A DNA stretch of 59,499 nucleotides, from positions 1 through 59,499 of the forward strand of contig CAIULB010000016.1 in NCBI GenBank assembly GCA_903899965.1, read 5' to 3'. Position numbers and translations under genes: made by a program. This document shows, piece by piece, positions 1 to 8,631 of the stretch (position 1 is the stretch's first letter; every line of letters starts with the position of its first letter). The notes beneath the pieces were generated by a model. That model saw nothing but the letters and a program-made list of their open reading frames with translations. It was not told the DNA's origin and did no database searches. The DNA comes from an uncultured Methylophilaceae bacterium. GTDB taxonomy: Bacteria > Pseudomonadota > Gammaproteobacteria > Burkholderiales > Methylophilaceae.

Positions 1-657
1 ATTTACTTGAGGGCTTGCAATCACCAACATAGAGCCATTCATCGGAACATCTTGAGCAATCGTCAAGTCAGGATTAAATAATTTGAAACCTTTCTTTTGA
101 AGCTGCTCACCAAAAGCGCCAAGGTCATTATCTTTAAGACCAATTAAATTGCGCTCGCTATGACCATCTAAATACATGACTGGTTTTTCATGGCTACGTG
201 ACAAACGCACAAGTAAGTTGGTCATTTCTTGCTCAGCATAAGGCGGCAATAAATGCTCACTACGTTTTTGATATTCAACCACCAACTCACCTTCGGCTTT
301 AATCCCGGCTTCTTGAGCAAGCTTAGGCTTTTCAGCAGGGCTAACAAAAGAAACGTGAATGTCAGGCTTAGTGCGTTGGAAACGTGAAATAAAGTCACGC
401 ACACCTTTACGATAATTTTCACCATGTGCAGTGTTATCTTCTGACGCAAACACCGTAACGTTCACATCACCTTTCATTTGCTTAAGGACGTTGATACTGC
501 CTTCAGTCAGAATGTTACGGTTGCTTTGAGTAATATCTTTTGAGAAATGATACTCATGGCTCAAATAGCCAATTAAAGAAACCAAGACCAAAAATAAAAT
601 AACGAAAAAACTGTTTTGCATGAGTAGCTGCAAACGTAGCTTGTGATTAATTTTCAT
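1..657 (-). CDS. Gld-type ABC exporter auxiliary protein, GldG-like (3' end cut by window edge)
   Basis: The reading frame opens at the ATG at 657 and runs without a stop to base 1, so 219 codons are visible and the C-terminus is missing. The N-terminus has a short basic stretch and one membrane helix (about residues 12-33). A periplasmic-type domain follows, with the motifs KQMKGDVNVTVFAS and MYLDGHSERN that are typical of the GldG / ABC_transp_aux family. It lies 14 bases downstream of the ABC-2 permease gene and after the ATPase gene, which is the usual ATPase-permease-GldG order. The family acts with the permease at the inner membrane. The substrate in non-gliding proteobacteria is unknown. 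Confidence 0.8.
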   Translation of the reverse strand, partial: MKINHKLRLQLLMQNSFFVILFLVLVSLIGYLSHEYHFSKDITQSNRNILTEGSINVLKQMKGDVNVTVFASEDNTAHGENYRKGVRDFISRFQRTKPDIHVSFVSPAEKPKLAQEAGIKAEGELVVEYQKRSEHLLPPYAEQEMTNLLVRLSRSHEKPVMYLDGHSERNLIGLKDNDLGAFGEQLQKKGFKLFNPDLTIAQDVPMNGSMLVIASPQVN

Positions 658-671
658 AATGTAATACCCGA

Positions 672-1418
672 TTAGCCACGAAGACGGTCAGCATCAAGAC
701 GACGCACCGTGAGTGTTAAGAATGTAACGATGAACAATAAGAAGTATGTAATGTCGGCAGTATCAATTAAGCCGCGCGCAAATGGCTGGAAGTGATGCAT
801 CAGCGACAAATAGTTCGCTACGCTTGCATCGTCCCCCGTTAAGAAACGGTCAACAATCAATAAGCCAAACAAAGCAATAAAAGTAATGATGGCGGCAACC
901 ACTGGCTGTGCAGTTAAGCTTGAGAAATAAAGCCCTAATGCTGAGAAGCTAGCAACCAAGAGCCATAAGCCAAGCACATTTGAAAATAAATAGCCGAAAT
1001 CAACATCTGCCCAAGCATTTAAAGTACAAAGCATCACAGCAATCATCGCCACTAAAATGCTAAGAAAAGCGACCAAGCCAATAAATTTTCCAAGTACTAT
1101 TTCAGTCAATGAAAGTGGCGCACTAAATAAGAACGGGAGTGTGTTGCTACGGCGCTCTTCACTGATTAAACGCATTGAAAGCAAAGGCACTGAGAAAAGC
1201 ATGACAAATGATGCTAAACCAAACACACTTTGACCGATAAACATAGTCACGCCTGTTCGCTCCGCAGGACGAATTGCACCAGACATAACCTCAAAGTACT
1301 CATTCACCCCATTTAAGAAGTAAGTACCAAATCCAAACTGCAATAAGGCCAAAATCACCCAGCCCATCGGCGAGGCAAATACGCTCTTAAGCTCTTTTCT
1401 TGCGACTTTTAAAATCAT
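672..1418 (-). CDS. ABC-2 type permease, GldF-like
   Basis: This 248-residue integral membrane protein has about six hydrophobic segments and no ATP-binding motif. The N-terminus (LKSVFASPMGWVILALLQFG) and the motif ERRSNTLPFLFSAPLSLTEI between the second and third helices are characteristic of ABC-2 / GldF permeases. It lies between its ATPase (1451-2383) and the GldG-like gene (1-657), all on the minus strand with gaps of 32 and 14 bases, so the three are probably one transcript. It would form the membrane channel of the exporter. The substrate cannot be read from the sequence. Confidence 0.85.
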   Translation of the reverse strand: MILKVARKELKSVFASPMGWVILALLQFGFGTYFLNGVNEYFEVMSGAIRPAERTGVTMFIGQSVFGLASFVMLFSVPLLSMRLISEERRSNTLPFLFSAPLSLTEIVLGKFIGLVAFLSILVAMIAVMLCTLNAWADVDFGYLFSNVLGLWLLVASFSALGLYFSSLTAQPVVAAIITFIALFGLLIVDRFLTGDDASVANYLSLMHHFQPFARGLIDTADITYFLLFIVTFLTLTVRRLDADRLRG

Positions 1419-1450
1419 GAGTTTTGCTTTCTAAATTCGACTAAAGACGC

Positions 1451-2383
1451 TTAAGCTGCAGCGTCTTGATAAGTTAATTGTACGAATACATCTTCAAGGC
1501 TAGTTTGGTCAGGATTGATTTGATGCAAACCCCACCCTTTCGAAACCGCTGCTTGAACCAAAGCTTCAGCAGGCGCTTTACCTGCCGCATAGCGAACACG
1601 TAACAAGCCATTTGGCAATTCTTCAACCGCTTCAACACCAGCCACTTTAAGTAGCTCATCGTGCGCTGGCGCATTACTCAAGCCAATCAGCAATTTATTG
1701 CCATGTCGTTGCTGTTTCAGGATATCAATTGAGCCGTTAAAGACAAGTTTACCTTTATCGATAATCTGCACGTGGTCACAGACCATCTCGACTTCAGGGA
1801 GAATGTGCGTTGAGAGAATCACGCTATGTTCGCCGCCAAGCTCTTTAATGAGGGCACGAATATCACGAATTTGAATTGGATCTAGACCAACGGTTGGCTC
1901 ATCTAAAATCACCACCATTGGGTTATGAATAATCGCCTGTGCAATCCCTACACGTTGTTGGTAACCTTTAGATAGATTTTCAATCAGGCGTTTGCTCATT
2001 TCGGTTAAGCCGCAACGTTCTTTAGCGCGCTGAACCGCTGTTTTAATATGCTTGCCGCTCACGCCGTGCAAGCGTGCAGCAATCGCCAAAAATTCATCGA
2101 CTGTAAATTCACGATAAAGCGGTGGGGTTTCTGGCAAGTATCCAATCAAAGCTTTCGCTTCTTTTGGATTTTCTATCATGTCCACACCACAAATTTTAAC
2201 GCTGCCTTTGCTAGGTGCTAGGTTACCTGTCAGCATTTTCATGGTGGTTGATTTGCCTGCGCCGTTTGGGCCAAGAAAACCAAGCACTTCACCTTTACTT
2301 AAGGTAAAACTCACATCGCTCACAGCCTCGCGGCCACCGTAAATACGAGTTAAGTTATTTGCTTCAACAGTTAAAGTAGTCAT
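1451..2383 (-). CDS. ABC transporter ATP-binding protein, GldA-like
   Basis: This 310-residue cytoplasmic ATPase energises the adjacent GldF-like permease. Walker A (GPNGAGKST) is at residues 38-46, the ABC signature (LSKGYQQ) at about 137-143, Walker B (VVILDEPTVGLDP) at about 157-169, and the switch His is in LSTHIL. The C-terminal 80 residues form the extra domain usual in ABC-2 ATPases. It is the first gene of a minus-strand operon. Its likely promoter and a leader inverted repeat lie at 2456-2484 and 2406-2422. Naming by the gliding-motility genes reflects family only. Nothing here suggests gliding. Confidence 0.88.
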   Translation of the reverse strand: MTTLTVEANNLTRIYGGREAVSDVSFTLSKGEVLGFLGPNGAGKSTTMKMLTGNLAPSKGSVKICGVDMIENPKEAKALIGYLPETPPLYREFTVDEFLAIAARLHGVSGKHIKTAVQRAKERCGLTEMSKRLIENLSKGYQQRVGIAQAIIHNPMVVILDEPTVGLDPIQIRDIRALIKELGGEHSVILSTHILPEVEMVCDHVQIIDKGKLVFNGSIDILKQQRHGNKLLIGLSNAPAHDELLKVAGVEAVEELPNGLLRVRYAAGKAPAEALVQAAVSKGWGLHQINPDQTSLEDVFVQLTYQDAAA

Positions 2384-2405
2384 AAAAAATTAAAGACTCC
2401 ACATT

Positions 2406-2422
2406 ATTTGGCTGAGCCAAAT
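2406..2422 (-). repeat. Leader inverted repeat upstream of the Gld-type ABC operon
   Basis: The sequence ATTTGGCT-G-AGCCAAAT is a perfect 8-base inverted repeat around one base. It ends 23 bases upstream of the ATPase start codon at 2383. As RNA it could form a 7-bp stem with a 3-base loop in the 5' leader. As DNA it could be an operator. No T-run follows, so it is not a standard terminator. Confidence 0.5.
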
Positions 2423-2455
2423 CCAAAAATTACAAGCCGTTTTCTAAGGCATGCT

Positions 2456-2484
2456 AAATTAAAAAAACGCCTGACAATTGTCAA
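2456..2484 (-). promoter_or_regulatory. Candidate sigma-70 promoter of the Gld-type ABC operon
   Basis: On the minus strand a perfect -35 TTGACA (2484-2479) is followed after 17 bases by TAATTT (2461-2456), a weak -10. The -35 is part of a 12-base palindrome TGACAATTGTCA (2472-2483), which could also bind a dimeric regulator. Transcription would start about 65 bases before the ATPase start codon. Confidence 0.4.
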
Positions 2485-2663
2485 GCGCTGGGCAATCAGT
2501 GAGTTGTATTTAATCAACAATCTTGATCTTTGAAACAAGTCCTATTGGAAAGTTTCAATTAAAAAGCTATAGTCAGCCCTCATTATGGATGAACTTGCAT
2601 AAGGTGTCACGGACTAAGGATTATCAGGCTCATTCACTATTAGCGAAGAAACGAATCAAGACC

Positions 2664-4406
2664 ATGTCAAAAAAATCAAAAAATCAGTTATCCCTCAAAA
2701 CAAAAACGCTGATGGCTGCGCTTTCTATTGGCTTGTTTGCTGTGGCGAACCCAAATGCCCAAGCAGCCACAGAGGCACTTACATCCGAAGTGCAAACGCA
2801 AGCTAATGGTGAATTTGTATTTAAATATCTTGCCGCTGAAGTGGCTGGACAACGTGGCGAGCTAGGTCTTTCAACAAAACTATTTTTTGACTTAGCAAAA
2901 TCAAGCCGTGATGTTCGCCTAGCAGAGCGTGCTGCTAAAGTTGCAATGTATAGCAAAAACGCTCAAGCCGCTTTAGAAACCGCAAAGCTCTGGCTAGAGC
3001 TAGACGCCAACTCGACTGAGGCTCAGCAAGCCGCCACACAACTCTATGTGATTAACGGCGACTTAAATGCAGCAAAACCGCTGTTGCAAAAACTGCTCGA
3101 AAAAGAAGATACACGTGCCAACGGCTTTTTATATCTAAACAGCCTGCTATCGCATCAAGCCAACAAAACAAACGTATTGCAATTAGTTCAAGATTTAGCA
3201 GCGCCTTACCCACAACTGGCCGAAGCGCACTTCACGATTGGTCAAGCAGCCTTCCAAGCAAACAACCTACAACTCGCCTTGAGCGAGACTATTCGAGCTA
3301 ATCAATTACGGCCGAATTGGGAAATTGCGGCAATTCAACAAGCTGACATTTTATTCAGTTCATCACCGGACCAAGCAATTAGCTTCTACCGTAGCTTTTT
3401 GAATGACACCCCAGATGCAAATGATGCCCGCCTAAATCTAGCACGTATGTTGATTAAACAATCTCGCTTTAATGAAGCCAAGCCTGAGCTTTTAAAACTT
3501 TCTAAACTTGCCAACAGCAATCCAGAAATTTTAGTCGTGGTTGGCTTATTGTCTCTACAAAGCAATGAGTTTTCTGATGCTGAAAAATACTTTTTGCAAG
3601 CACTTAACAGCAACATTAAAAACAAAGACCCAATTTATCTTTATTTAGGTCAGATTGCCGAAAAAAATAATAACGATGCTGAAGCCGTTAACTGGTATAG
3701 CAAGGTTCAACAACCCGGAGAAAAAGCATCAAGCCAACAAGCAGACCATTATTTAGATGCGAAGCTGAGCATGGCAAATGTGATGTCGCGTACCCAAGGC
3801 GCCGATGCCGCCATTCAAATGCTAGATGACTTGGAAAATTTAAGCGATGCGCAATTAGCCCAAGTGATTACAGCACAAGCCAATCTTTTAGCCCAAGCCA
3901 AACGCTTTCAAGAGTCATACGAACTATTAGGTAAGGCTGTTGCGAACATGCCTAACTCAAACGAGTTGATTTACGACTACGCAATGGCGGCTGAACGCGT
4001 GCAGCAATTTACAGTGCTAGAAACGCAATTGCGCAAGCTCATCAAAATCAAACCAGACTTTGCGCAAGCCTACAACGCACTTGGTTATTCATTTACAGAG
4101 CGCAATATCAAACTAGAAGAAGCAAACAAGCTGATTGCTAAAGCGCTAGAACTTAGTCCAAACGACCATTACATTATGGACAGTATGGGCTGGGTGCAGT
4201 ATCGCCTAGGCAATCTTGATAAAGCTTTTGAGTGCTTAAATAAAGCCTACAACTTGCAAAATGACGCTGAAATTGCCGCGCACTTGGGTGAGGTACTTTG
4301 GAAGCAGGGCAAAGAGGATGAAGCTAGCAAGATCTGGGCAGACACACTAAAAGTAAGTCCAGATAACGATTTGTTGCTCAAAACCATTAAAAAATTCAAG
4401 CCTTAA
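2664..4406 (+). CDS. Tetratricopeptide-repeat protein, exported, upstream of lolB
   Basis: I chose the ATG at 2664, giving 580 residues, because it opens a clear Sec signal peptide (basic KKSKNQLSLKTK, hydrophobic LMAALSIGLFAVA, cleavage near NAQA-A). The frame is open from a TTG at 2523, but that extension would bury the signal. The mature protein is mostly helical TPR units throughout (for example AQAYNALGYSFTERN and HYIMDSMGWVQYRLGNLDKAFE), ending in a last pair of repeats. This gene commonly precedes lolB in betaproteobacteria. It stops 17 bases before the lolB ATG, so co-transcription is likely. It is probably a periplasmic or outer-membrane-associated scaffold. Its precise role is unknown. 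Confidence 0.85.
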   Translation: MSKKSKNQLSLKTKTLMAALSIGLFAVANPNAQAATEALTSEVQTQANGEFVFKYLAAEVAGQRGELGLSTKLFFDLAKSSRDVRLAERAAKVAMYSKNAQAALETAKLWLELDANSTEAQQAATQLYVINGDLNAAKPLLQKLLEKEDTRANGFLYLNSLLSHQANKTNVLQLVQDLAAPYPQLAEAHFTIGQAAFQANNLQLALSETIRANQLRPNWEIAAIQQADILFSSSPDQAISFYRSFLNDTPDANDARLNLARMLIKQSRFNEAKPELLKLSKLANSNPEILVVVGLLSLQSNEFSDAEKYFLQALNSNIKNKDPIYLYLGQIAEKNNNDAEAVNWYSKVQQPGEKASSQQADHYLDAKLSMANVMSRTQGADAAIQMLDDLENLSDAQLAQVITAQANLLAQAKRFQESYELLGKAVANMPNSNELIYDYAMAAERVQQFTVLETQLRKLIKIKPDFAQAYNALGYSFTERNIKLEEANKLIAKALELSPNDHYIMDSMGWVQYRLGNLDKAFECLNKAYNLQNDAEIAAHLGEVLWKQGKEDEASKIWADTLKVSPDNDLLLKTIKKFKP

Positions 4407-4423
4407 TTCTTTTGTCATTGTTT

Positions 4424-5122
4424 ATGCAAAGTCATCCACATCGCTTCGCCAGCATTTATCTGTTCATTGCTGGCTTATTGATGTCTAGCTGTGCCAGCGT
4501 CAATACCAACAAAACAACCGCTGATACAAATACTAGGCCGCCAGCCTCATCAGAAGTGCCGACCATTCCGCCTGAAGCGCAACAGCACCAAGCTGAAATT
4601 GCAAAAGTGACTAGCTTTAAAATCGAAGGAAGAATGGGCGTACAAAGTGAAGGCTATGGCGTTTCAGGAAACATTCATTGGGCGCACTCCCCAGAAAATG
4701 ATGCGATAGATTTGTATTCACCGCTCGGCAATAAAATTGCTGCCATCATAAAAAATACAGATGGTATTAGCTTAACTTCGCAGAATGGGAAAACCGTCAA
4801 AGCAGAAGATGCTGAAACTTTGACACAGCTTACATTAGGCTGGCGATTGCCGTTTACAAAACTGTCTGACTGGATTGTAGGCCGGCCTGCAAATGGGGTT
4901 GTGACCGCTTTTGCTTGGGATGATAAAGGTCAGCTCAGTAAATTCACCCAAGATGGATGGGAGATTAGCTACATGCAATATCAAAATGAAATGCCACCAG
5001 CGCTTCCAAGCAAAATTAACCTTCGCAATCCAAAAATGAATGTGCGGCTTGTAATTGAAAGCTGGGATACGTCCCCACAATTCTCAACATTAGATGCCAA
5101 CGCATCGGCTCAAGCACAGTAA
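4424..5122 (+). CDS. lolB: Outer-membrane lipoprotein insertion factor LolB
   Basis: LolB is the outer-membrane receptor that takes lipoproteins from LolA and inserts them in the outer membrane. The start at 4424 (ATG) gives 232 residues with a lipoprotein signal whose lipobox is LMSSC, with Cys at residue 23. A TTG four codons upstream (4412) is possible. The family motifs FKIEGRMGVQSEGYGVSGNIHW and LYSPLGN (the beta-barrel start) and LTQLTLGWRLPFTKLSDWIVGRP are clear. It lies between the TPR gene and ispE, a standard betaproteobacterial arrangement, and ends 9 bases before ispE. Confidence 0.92.
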   Translation: MQSHPHRFASIYLFIAGLLMSSCASVNTNKTTADTNTRPPASSEVPTIPPEAQQHQAEIAKVTSFKIEGRMGVQSEGYGVSGNIHWAHSPENDAIDLYSPLGNKIAAIIKNTDGISLTSQNGKTVKAEDAETLTQLTLGWRLPFTKLSDWIVGRPANGVVTAFAWDDKGQLSKFTQDGWEISYMQYQNEMPPALPSKINLRNPKMNVRLVIESWDTSPQFSTLDANASAQAQ

Positions 5123-5131
5123 TATTCAGCC

Positions 5132-6079
5132 ATGCCCGAGTTAACCAAGCAGCTTACCGAGCAAGGCTTCCAAGCTTTTTTAGCGCCTGCAAAAATCAAT
5201 TTATTTTTGCACATTACTGGCCGCCGCGCGGATGGCTACCATTTACTGCAAAGCGTATTTAGCCTCATCGATTTACATGACACTGTGTTTTTAAAAGTGC
5301 GGGATGACGGTGAAATTCACCGTGTGACCGAGAACGCTAATGTTCCGGAAGCTCAGGACTTGTGCGTAAGAGCCGCAAAGCTTTTGCAAGCCAACAGCAA
5401 CTGCGCGCTTGGTGCAGATATCGGCCTCATCAAAAACATCCCCATGGGCGGTGGCCTAGGAGGTGGCAGCTCTGATGCAGCAACGGTGTTAATTGCACTC
5501 AACCATATTTGGAATTTGGGCTTAAGCAAAACGACATTGATGGCGTTAGGATTAAAATTAGGCGCTGATGTACCTTTTTTTATTTTCGGGGAAAATGCTT
5601 GGGTCGAGGGCATAGGCGAAAAAATACAGCCTATTCAGCTACCAGACTCGCACTTTGTTATTGTCACGCCAAAAGTGCATGTTTCAACCGCTGAAATTTT
5701 TAGCGCTGAGGAATTGACAAGAAACACGTTTCCCACGACAATAGCGGCCTTTTCCGAGATGCTGAATTTGAAGCAAATTGGCAAAGAAAAACAAAGCCTA
5801 GTGTTTGAACATGAAAATGAAAGTTTTCATAACGATCTCGAAGCAGTGGTTTGTCAGAAATATCCAGCGGTAAATGCTTGTCTTAATTGCCTAAATCAAT
5901 TTTCTCAAGCACGCATGAGTGGTTCTGGCGCGTCAGTTTTTGTCGCAGCTAAAAACTCAGCTGAAGCAAACAACATCGTAAAAGCCCTGCCAAAGGAAAT
6001 TGCAGACACTGAAATATTTTGTGTAGCAGCGCTCGGATTAAAACAGCATCCACTGTATAATTTGATTCCTGCACTTTAG
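5132..6079 (+). CDS. ispE: 4-diphosphocytidyl-2-C-methyl-D-erythritol kinase IspE
   Basis: IspE phosphorylates CDP-methylerythritol in the non-mevalonate isoprenoid pathway. This 315-residue GHMP kinase has the substrate motif [10 protein letters not shown] (residues 18-27), the ATP-binding motif [14 protein letters not shown] (104-117) and the C-terminal GHMP motif MSGSGASVF. It is about 30 residues longer than the E. coli enzyme, partly at the N-terminus. The start could lie slightly downstream, but no better ATG precedes the conserved APAKIN motif. It is in an apparent operon with lolB and is followed 12 bases later by tRNA-Gln. Confidence 0.95.
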   Translation: MPELTKQLTEQGFQAFLAPAKINLFLHITGRRADGYHLLQSVFSLIDLHDTVFLKVRDDGEIHRVTENANVPEAQDLCVRAAKLLQANSNCALGADIGLIKNIPMGGGLGGGSSDAATVLIALNHIWNLGLSKTTLMALGLKLGADVPFFIFGENAWVEGIGEKIQPIQLPDSHFVIVTPKVHVSTAEIFSAEELTRNTFPTTIAAFSEMLNLKQIGKEKQSLVFEHENESFHNDLEAVVCQKYPAVNACLNCLNQFSQARMSGSGASVFVAAKNSAEANNIVKALPKEIADTEIFCVAALGLKQHPLYNLIPAL

Positions 6080-6091
6080 GTAAAGATCAAA

Positions 6092-6168
6092 TGGGGAGTC
6101 GCCAAGCTGGTTAAGGCACCGGATTTTGATTCCGGCATGCGAAGGTTCGAATCCTTCTTCCCCAGCCA
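6092..6168 (+). tRNA. tRNA-Gln (anticodon TTG)
   Basis: The full cloverleaf is visible. The acceptor stem TGGGGAG pairs with TTCCCCA, with one G-U pair. The anticodon stem CCGGA/TCCGG encloses the loop TTTTGAT with anticodon TTG. The T-arm is GAAGG-TTCGAAT-CCTTC, the discriminator is G and CCA is encoded. It sits between ispE and prs, as in many betaproteobacteria, and is followed by an intrinsic terminator. Confidence 0.97.
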
Positions 6169-6183
6169 GTATTACAAGACGGA

Positions 6184-6207
6184 GCGTGTAGCATTACACG
6201 CTTTTTT
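6184..6207 (+). terminator. Intrinsic terminator after tRNA-Gln
   Basis: A 7-bp perfect stem GCGTGTA/TACACGC with loop GCAT is followed by six T. It separates the ispE/tRNA-Gln unit from prs. Confidence 0.8.
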
Positions 6208-6233
6208 GTTTTTATAGCGTAAAGGAATCCACT

Positions 6234-7184
6234 GTGGCCAAAGGCGACATGATGGTGTTTACAGGCACGGCCAACCCTCAACTTGCTGAAAAAGTGGTAA
6301 AACACTTGGGCATGAAGTTAGGACGTGCGACCGTTGACCGTTTCAGCGATGGCGAAGTCATGGTTGAATTGCAAGATAACGTGCGCGGCAAAGACGTGTT
6401 CGTTCTGCAATCAACTTGCGCCCCAACCAATGACACACTGATGGAAGTGATGGTCATGGTTGACGCGCTACGACGCGCATCTGCAGGCCGCATTACCGCA
6501 GCCATCCCTTACTTCGGCTACTCAAGACAAGATCGTCGTCCACGCTCTGCCCGCGTTGCAATTACTGCAAAAGTGGTGGCCAATATGCTAACCAGCGTTG
6601 GCGTTAACCGTTTATTGACTATGGATTTGCATTCAGATCAAATCCAAGGCTTCTTCGAGATTCCAGTAGATAACATCTACGCATCACCTGTGTTGCTAGA
6701 TGACCTCACCAAACAAGATCACCATAACCTAGTTGTTGTATCACCAGACGTTGGCGGCGTAGTGCGCGCACGTGCCTTAGCTAAGCAAATGGGTTCGGAT
6801 TTGGCGATTATCGACAAACGTCGCCCTAAAGCAAACGTGGCCAAAGTGATGAACATCATTGGTGATGTCGCTGGTCGCACCTGCGTCATCATGGATGACA
6901 TGGTAGATACAGCTAATACACTTTGTGAGGCAGCGGCAGCGCTTAAGAAAAAAGGCGCGATTAAAGTCATGGCTTACTGTACCCATCCAGTACTTTCAGG
7001 CTCTGCGATTGAGCGCATTAGCGCTTCAGAACTTGATGAACTAGTAGTGACTGACACGATTCCACTTCGTGCTGATGCTTTAGCATGCAAAAAAATTCGT
7101 CAACTTAGTGTTGGTGAATTGATGGGCGAAACCATTCGTCGCATTAGCAATGAAGACTCTGTCAGCTCATTGTTTGAAGATTAA
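6234..7184 (+). CDS. prs: Ribose-phosphate pyrophosphokinase
   Basis: This enzyme makes PRPP from ribose 5-phosphate and ATP for nucleotide, His, Trp and NAD synthesis. The start is GTG at 6234, supported by an AAAGGA ribosome-binding site 7 bases upstream and by the family N-terminus [12 protein letters not shown]. The 316-residue length is normal. Key motifs are the metal/ATP flexible-loop region [11 protein letters not shown] (about 97-107) and the PRPP-binding loop [10 protein letters not shown] (220-229). It lies between tRNA-Gln and rplY with terminators on both sides. Confidence 0.97.
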   Translation: MAKGDMMVFTGTANPQLAEKVVKHLGMKLGRATVDRFSDGEVMVELQDNVRGKDVFVLQSTCAPTNDTLMEVMVMVDALRRASAGRITAAIPYFGYSRQDRRPRSARVAITAKVVANMLTSVGVNRLLTMDLHSDQIQGFFEIPVDNIYASPVLLDDLTKQDHHNLVVVSPDVGGVVRARALAKQMGSDLAIIDKRRPKANVAKVMNIIGDVAGRTCVIMDDMVDTANTLCEAAAALKKKGAIKVMAYCTHPVLSGSAIERISASELDELVVTDTIPLRADALACKKIRQLSVGELMGETIRRISNEDSVSSLFED

Positions 7185-7224
7185 TTAAAGTTTCGATGCG
7201 TTTGGCAACAAGCGCATCACACCC

Positions 7225-7253
7225 CTGTTATCTGGTCGCGGATAACAGTTTTT
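7225..7253 (+). terminator. Intrinsic terminator after prs
   Basis: An 8-bp stem CTGTTATC/GATAACAG with an 8-base loop is followed by TTTTT. No clear promoter is visible between it and rplY, so it may be leaky and set the rplY level by read-through. Confidence 0.75.
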
Positions 7254-7258
7254 AAAAA

Positions 7259-7277
7259 GCCGAAAATAGTTTTCGGC
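7259..7277 (+). repeat. Leader hairpin directly upstream of the rplY ribosome-binding site
   Basis: GCCGAAAA-TAG-TTTTCGGC is a perfect 8-base inverted repeat ending a few bases before TTAGGAG and the rplY ATG. It could be an mRNA structure that influences L25 translation. No function is established here. Confidence 0.45.
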
Positions 7278-7297
7278 GAAATTTAGGAGTAGTAAAA

Positions 7298-7918
7298 ATG
7301 GCTATTGAAATTTCAGCAGTATCACGTGCAGCGAAAGGTACGGGTGCGAGCCGCCGTCTTCGCCGTTCAGCTAAAGTACCAGGTGTGGTTTATGGTGCTG
7401 GTAAAGACGCAGTAAGCGTTGAGTTTGATATGAAAGCGTTGTTCATGGAATTCCGCCATGAAGCATTCCACGCTTCTATCCTAACGCTTAATTTAGATGG
7501 CAAAAAAGAGTCTGTATTGTTACGTGACTACCAAATGCATCCAGTTCGCAACACCATTCAACACATTGACTTTCAACGTGTTAGTGCAACAGAAAAAATC
7601 CACGTTAAAGTGCCATTGCACTTCATCAACGGCGAAATCGCTCCAGGCGTGAAAATTGGTGGCGGTATCGTTGCTCACATCGCTACAGAAGCTGACGTAA
7701 GCTGCTTGGCAAAAGACTTGCCAGAGTTTATCGAAGTTGATTTGGCTAACCTAGAAATGGGTCATTCAGTTCACTTGTCAGAAATCAAATTGCCTAAAGG
7801 TATTGAGTTCGTACAATTAGCGCACGGCGCGGACGTTGCTGTTGCAAGTATCGCGAAAACACGCGGTGGTGCAGCTGCAGCAGCTGAAGAAGCAGCGGAA
7901 GCAACTCCAGAAGCTTAA
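7298..7918 (+). CDS. rplY: 50S ribosomal protein L25 / general stress protein Ctc
   Basis: L25 binds 5S rRNA in the large subunit. At 206 residues this is the long Ctc type: an N-terminal L25 domain (RRLRRSAKVPGVVYG, HIDFQRV) and a C-terminal TL5 beta-domain (VPLHFINGEIAPGVKIGGG, LPKGIEFV), ending in an Ala/Glu-rich tail. The ATG at 7298 has a good AGGAG site. It sits between prs and pth, the common proteobacterial order, and a strong hairpin terminator follows. Confidence 0.96.
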   Translation: MAIEISAVSRAAKGTGASRRLRRSAKVPGVVYGAGKDAVSVEFDMKALFMEFRHEAFHASILTLNLDGKKESVLLRDYQMHPVRNTIQHIDFQRVSATEKIHVKVPLHFINGEIAPGVKIGGGIVAHIATEADVSCLAKDLPEFIEVDLANLEMGHSVHLSEIKLPKGIEFVQLAHGADVAVASIAKTRGGAAAAAEEAAEATPEA

Positions 7919-7941
7919 TCACCTTTGTGATTGGCCTCTAA

Positions 7942-7980
7942 AACGCGCGTTTCGGTTTTTCCGGAACGCGCGTTATTATT
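7942..7980 (+). terminator. Terminator after rplY
   Basis: A 14-bp stem (7942-7955 with 7961-7974, one G-U pair) closes a TTTTT loop and is followed by a T/A-rich tail ATTATT. The core arm is AACGCGCGTTTCGG. It separates rplY from pth. Confidence 0.7.
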
Positions 7981-8025
7981 TTCAGGCTTTGAAATTATTT
8001 TAGGCTGGATGAGCGACAATAGGCT

Positions 8026-8604
8026 ATGAGTGAAATCAAACTAATCGTTGGACTAGGCAACCCAGGCGCCGAATATGAATCCACTCGCCACAATGCTGGT
8101 TTTTGGTGGGTCGATCAAATCTGCGCCGAAACAGGTAGCAAGCTCAATCTTGAGGCCAAATTTTTTGGTCATGCTGGCCGCCTAAAATCAAGCAATCATG
8201 AAACATGGCTACTCAAGCCAACAACATTTATGAATGCCAGCGGACGTTCTGTATCTGCGCTAGCTAAGTTTTATAAAATTGCGCCTGAATCAGTTTTAGT
8301 GGTGCACGATGAATTAGATCTACCTCCAGGCACCGCAAAGCTCAAAAGAGGTGGCGGGCATGGCGGACATAACGGCCTTAAAGATATTGCTGCACAGCTT
8401 GGCACACCAGATTTTTGGCGTCTACGCTTAGGCATCGGCCATCCAGGTGATAAAAATGCTGTGGCAAATTTTGTATTACACGACCCAAGTCGCGATGAAA
8501 TACGCGCCATAGAAGAAAATATAGACCAAAGCACGACGCTGCTTCCTTTGCTATTAAAAGGCGAGTTTGAAGCAGCAATGTTAAAATTGCACACTAAAAA
8601 TTAG
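8026..8604 (+). CDS. pth: Peptidyl-tRNA hydrolase
   Basis: Pth frees tRNA from peptidyl-tRNAs that drop off ribosomes. This 192-residue protein has the family start [20 protein letters not shown] with the catalytic His at residue 22, the conserved Asn in [10 protein letters not shown], and the Asp in [11 protein letters not shown]. The length matches the E. coli enzyme (194). It is followed 27 bases later by ychF, a widespread pairing. Confidence 0.97.
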   Translation: MSEIKLIVGLGNPGAEYESTRHNAGFWWVDQICAETGSKLNLEAKFFGHAGRLKSSNHETWLLKPTTFMNASGRSVSALAKFYKIAPESVLVVHDELDLPPGTAKLKRGGGHGGHNGLKDIAAQLGTPDFWRLRLGIGHPGDKNAVANFVLHDPSRDEIRAIEENIDQSTTLLPLLLKGEFEAAMLKLHTKN

Positions 8605-8631
8605 TTACGAATTTACTGAACAGGAAAAATT

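Noticed and set aside
2523-2663. N-terminal extension of the TPR protein from a TTG codon
   Set aside because: The extension precedes a clear signal peptide starting at 2664, so it is an upstream open stretch, not protein.
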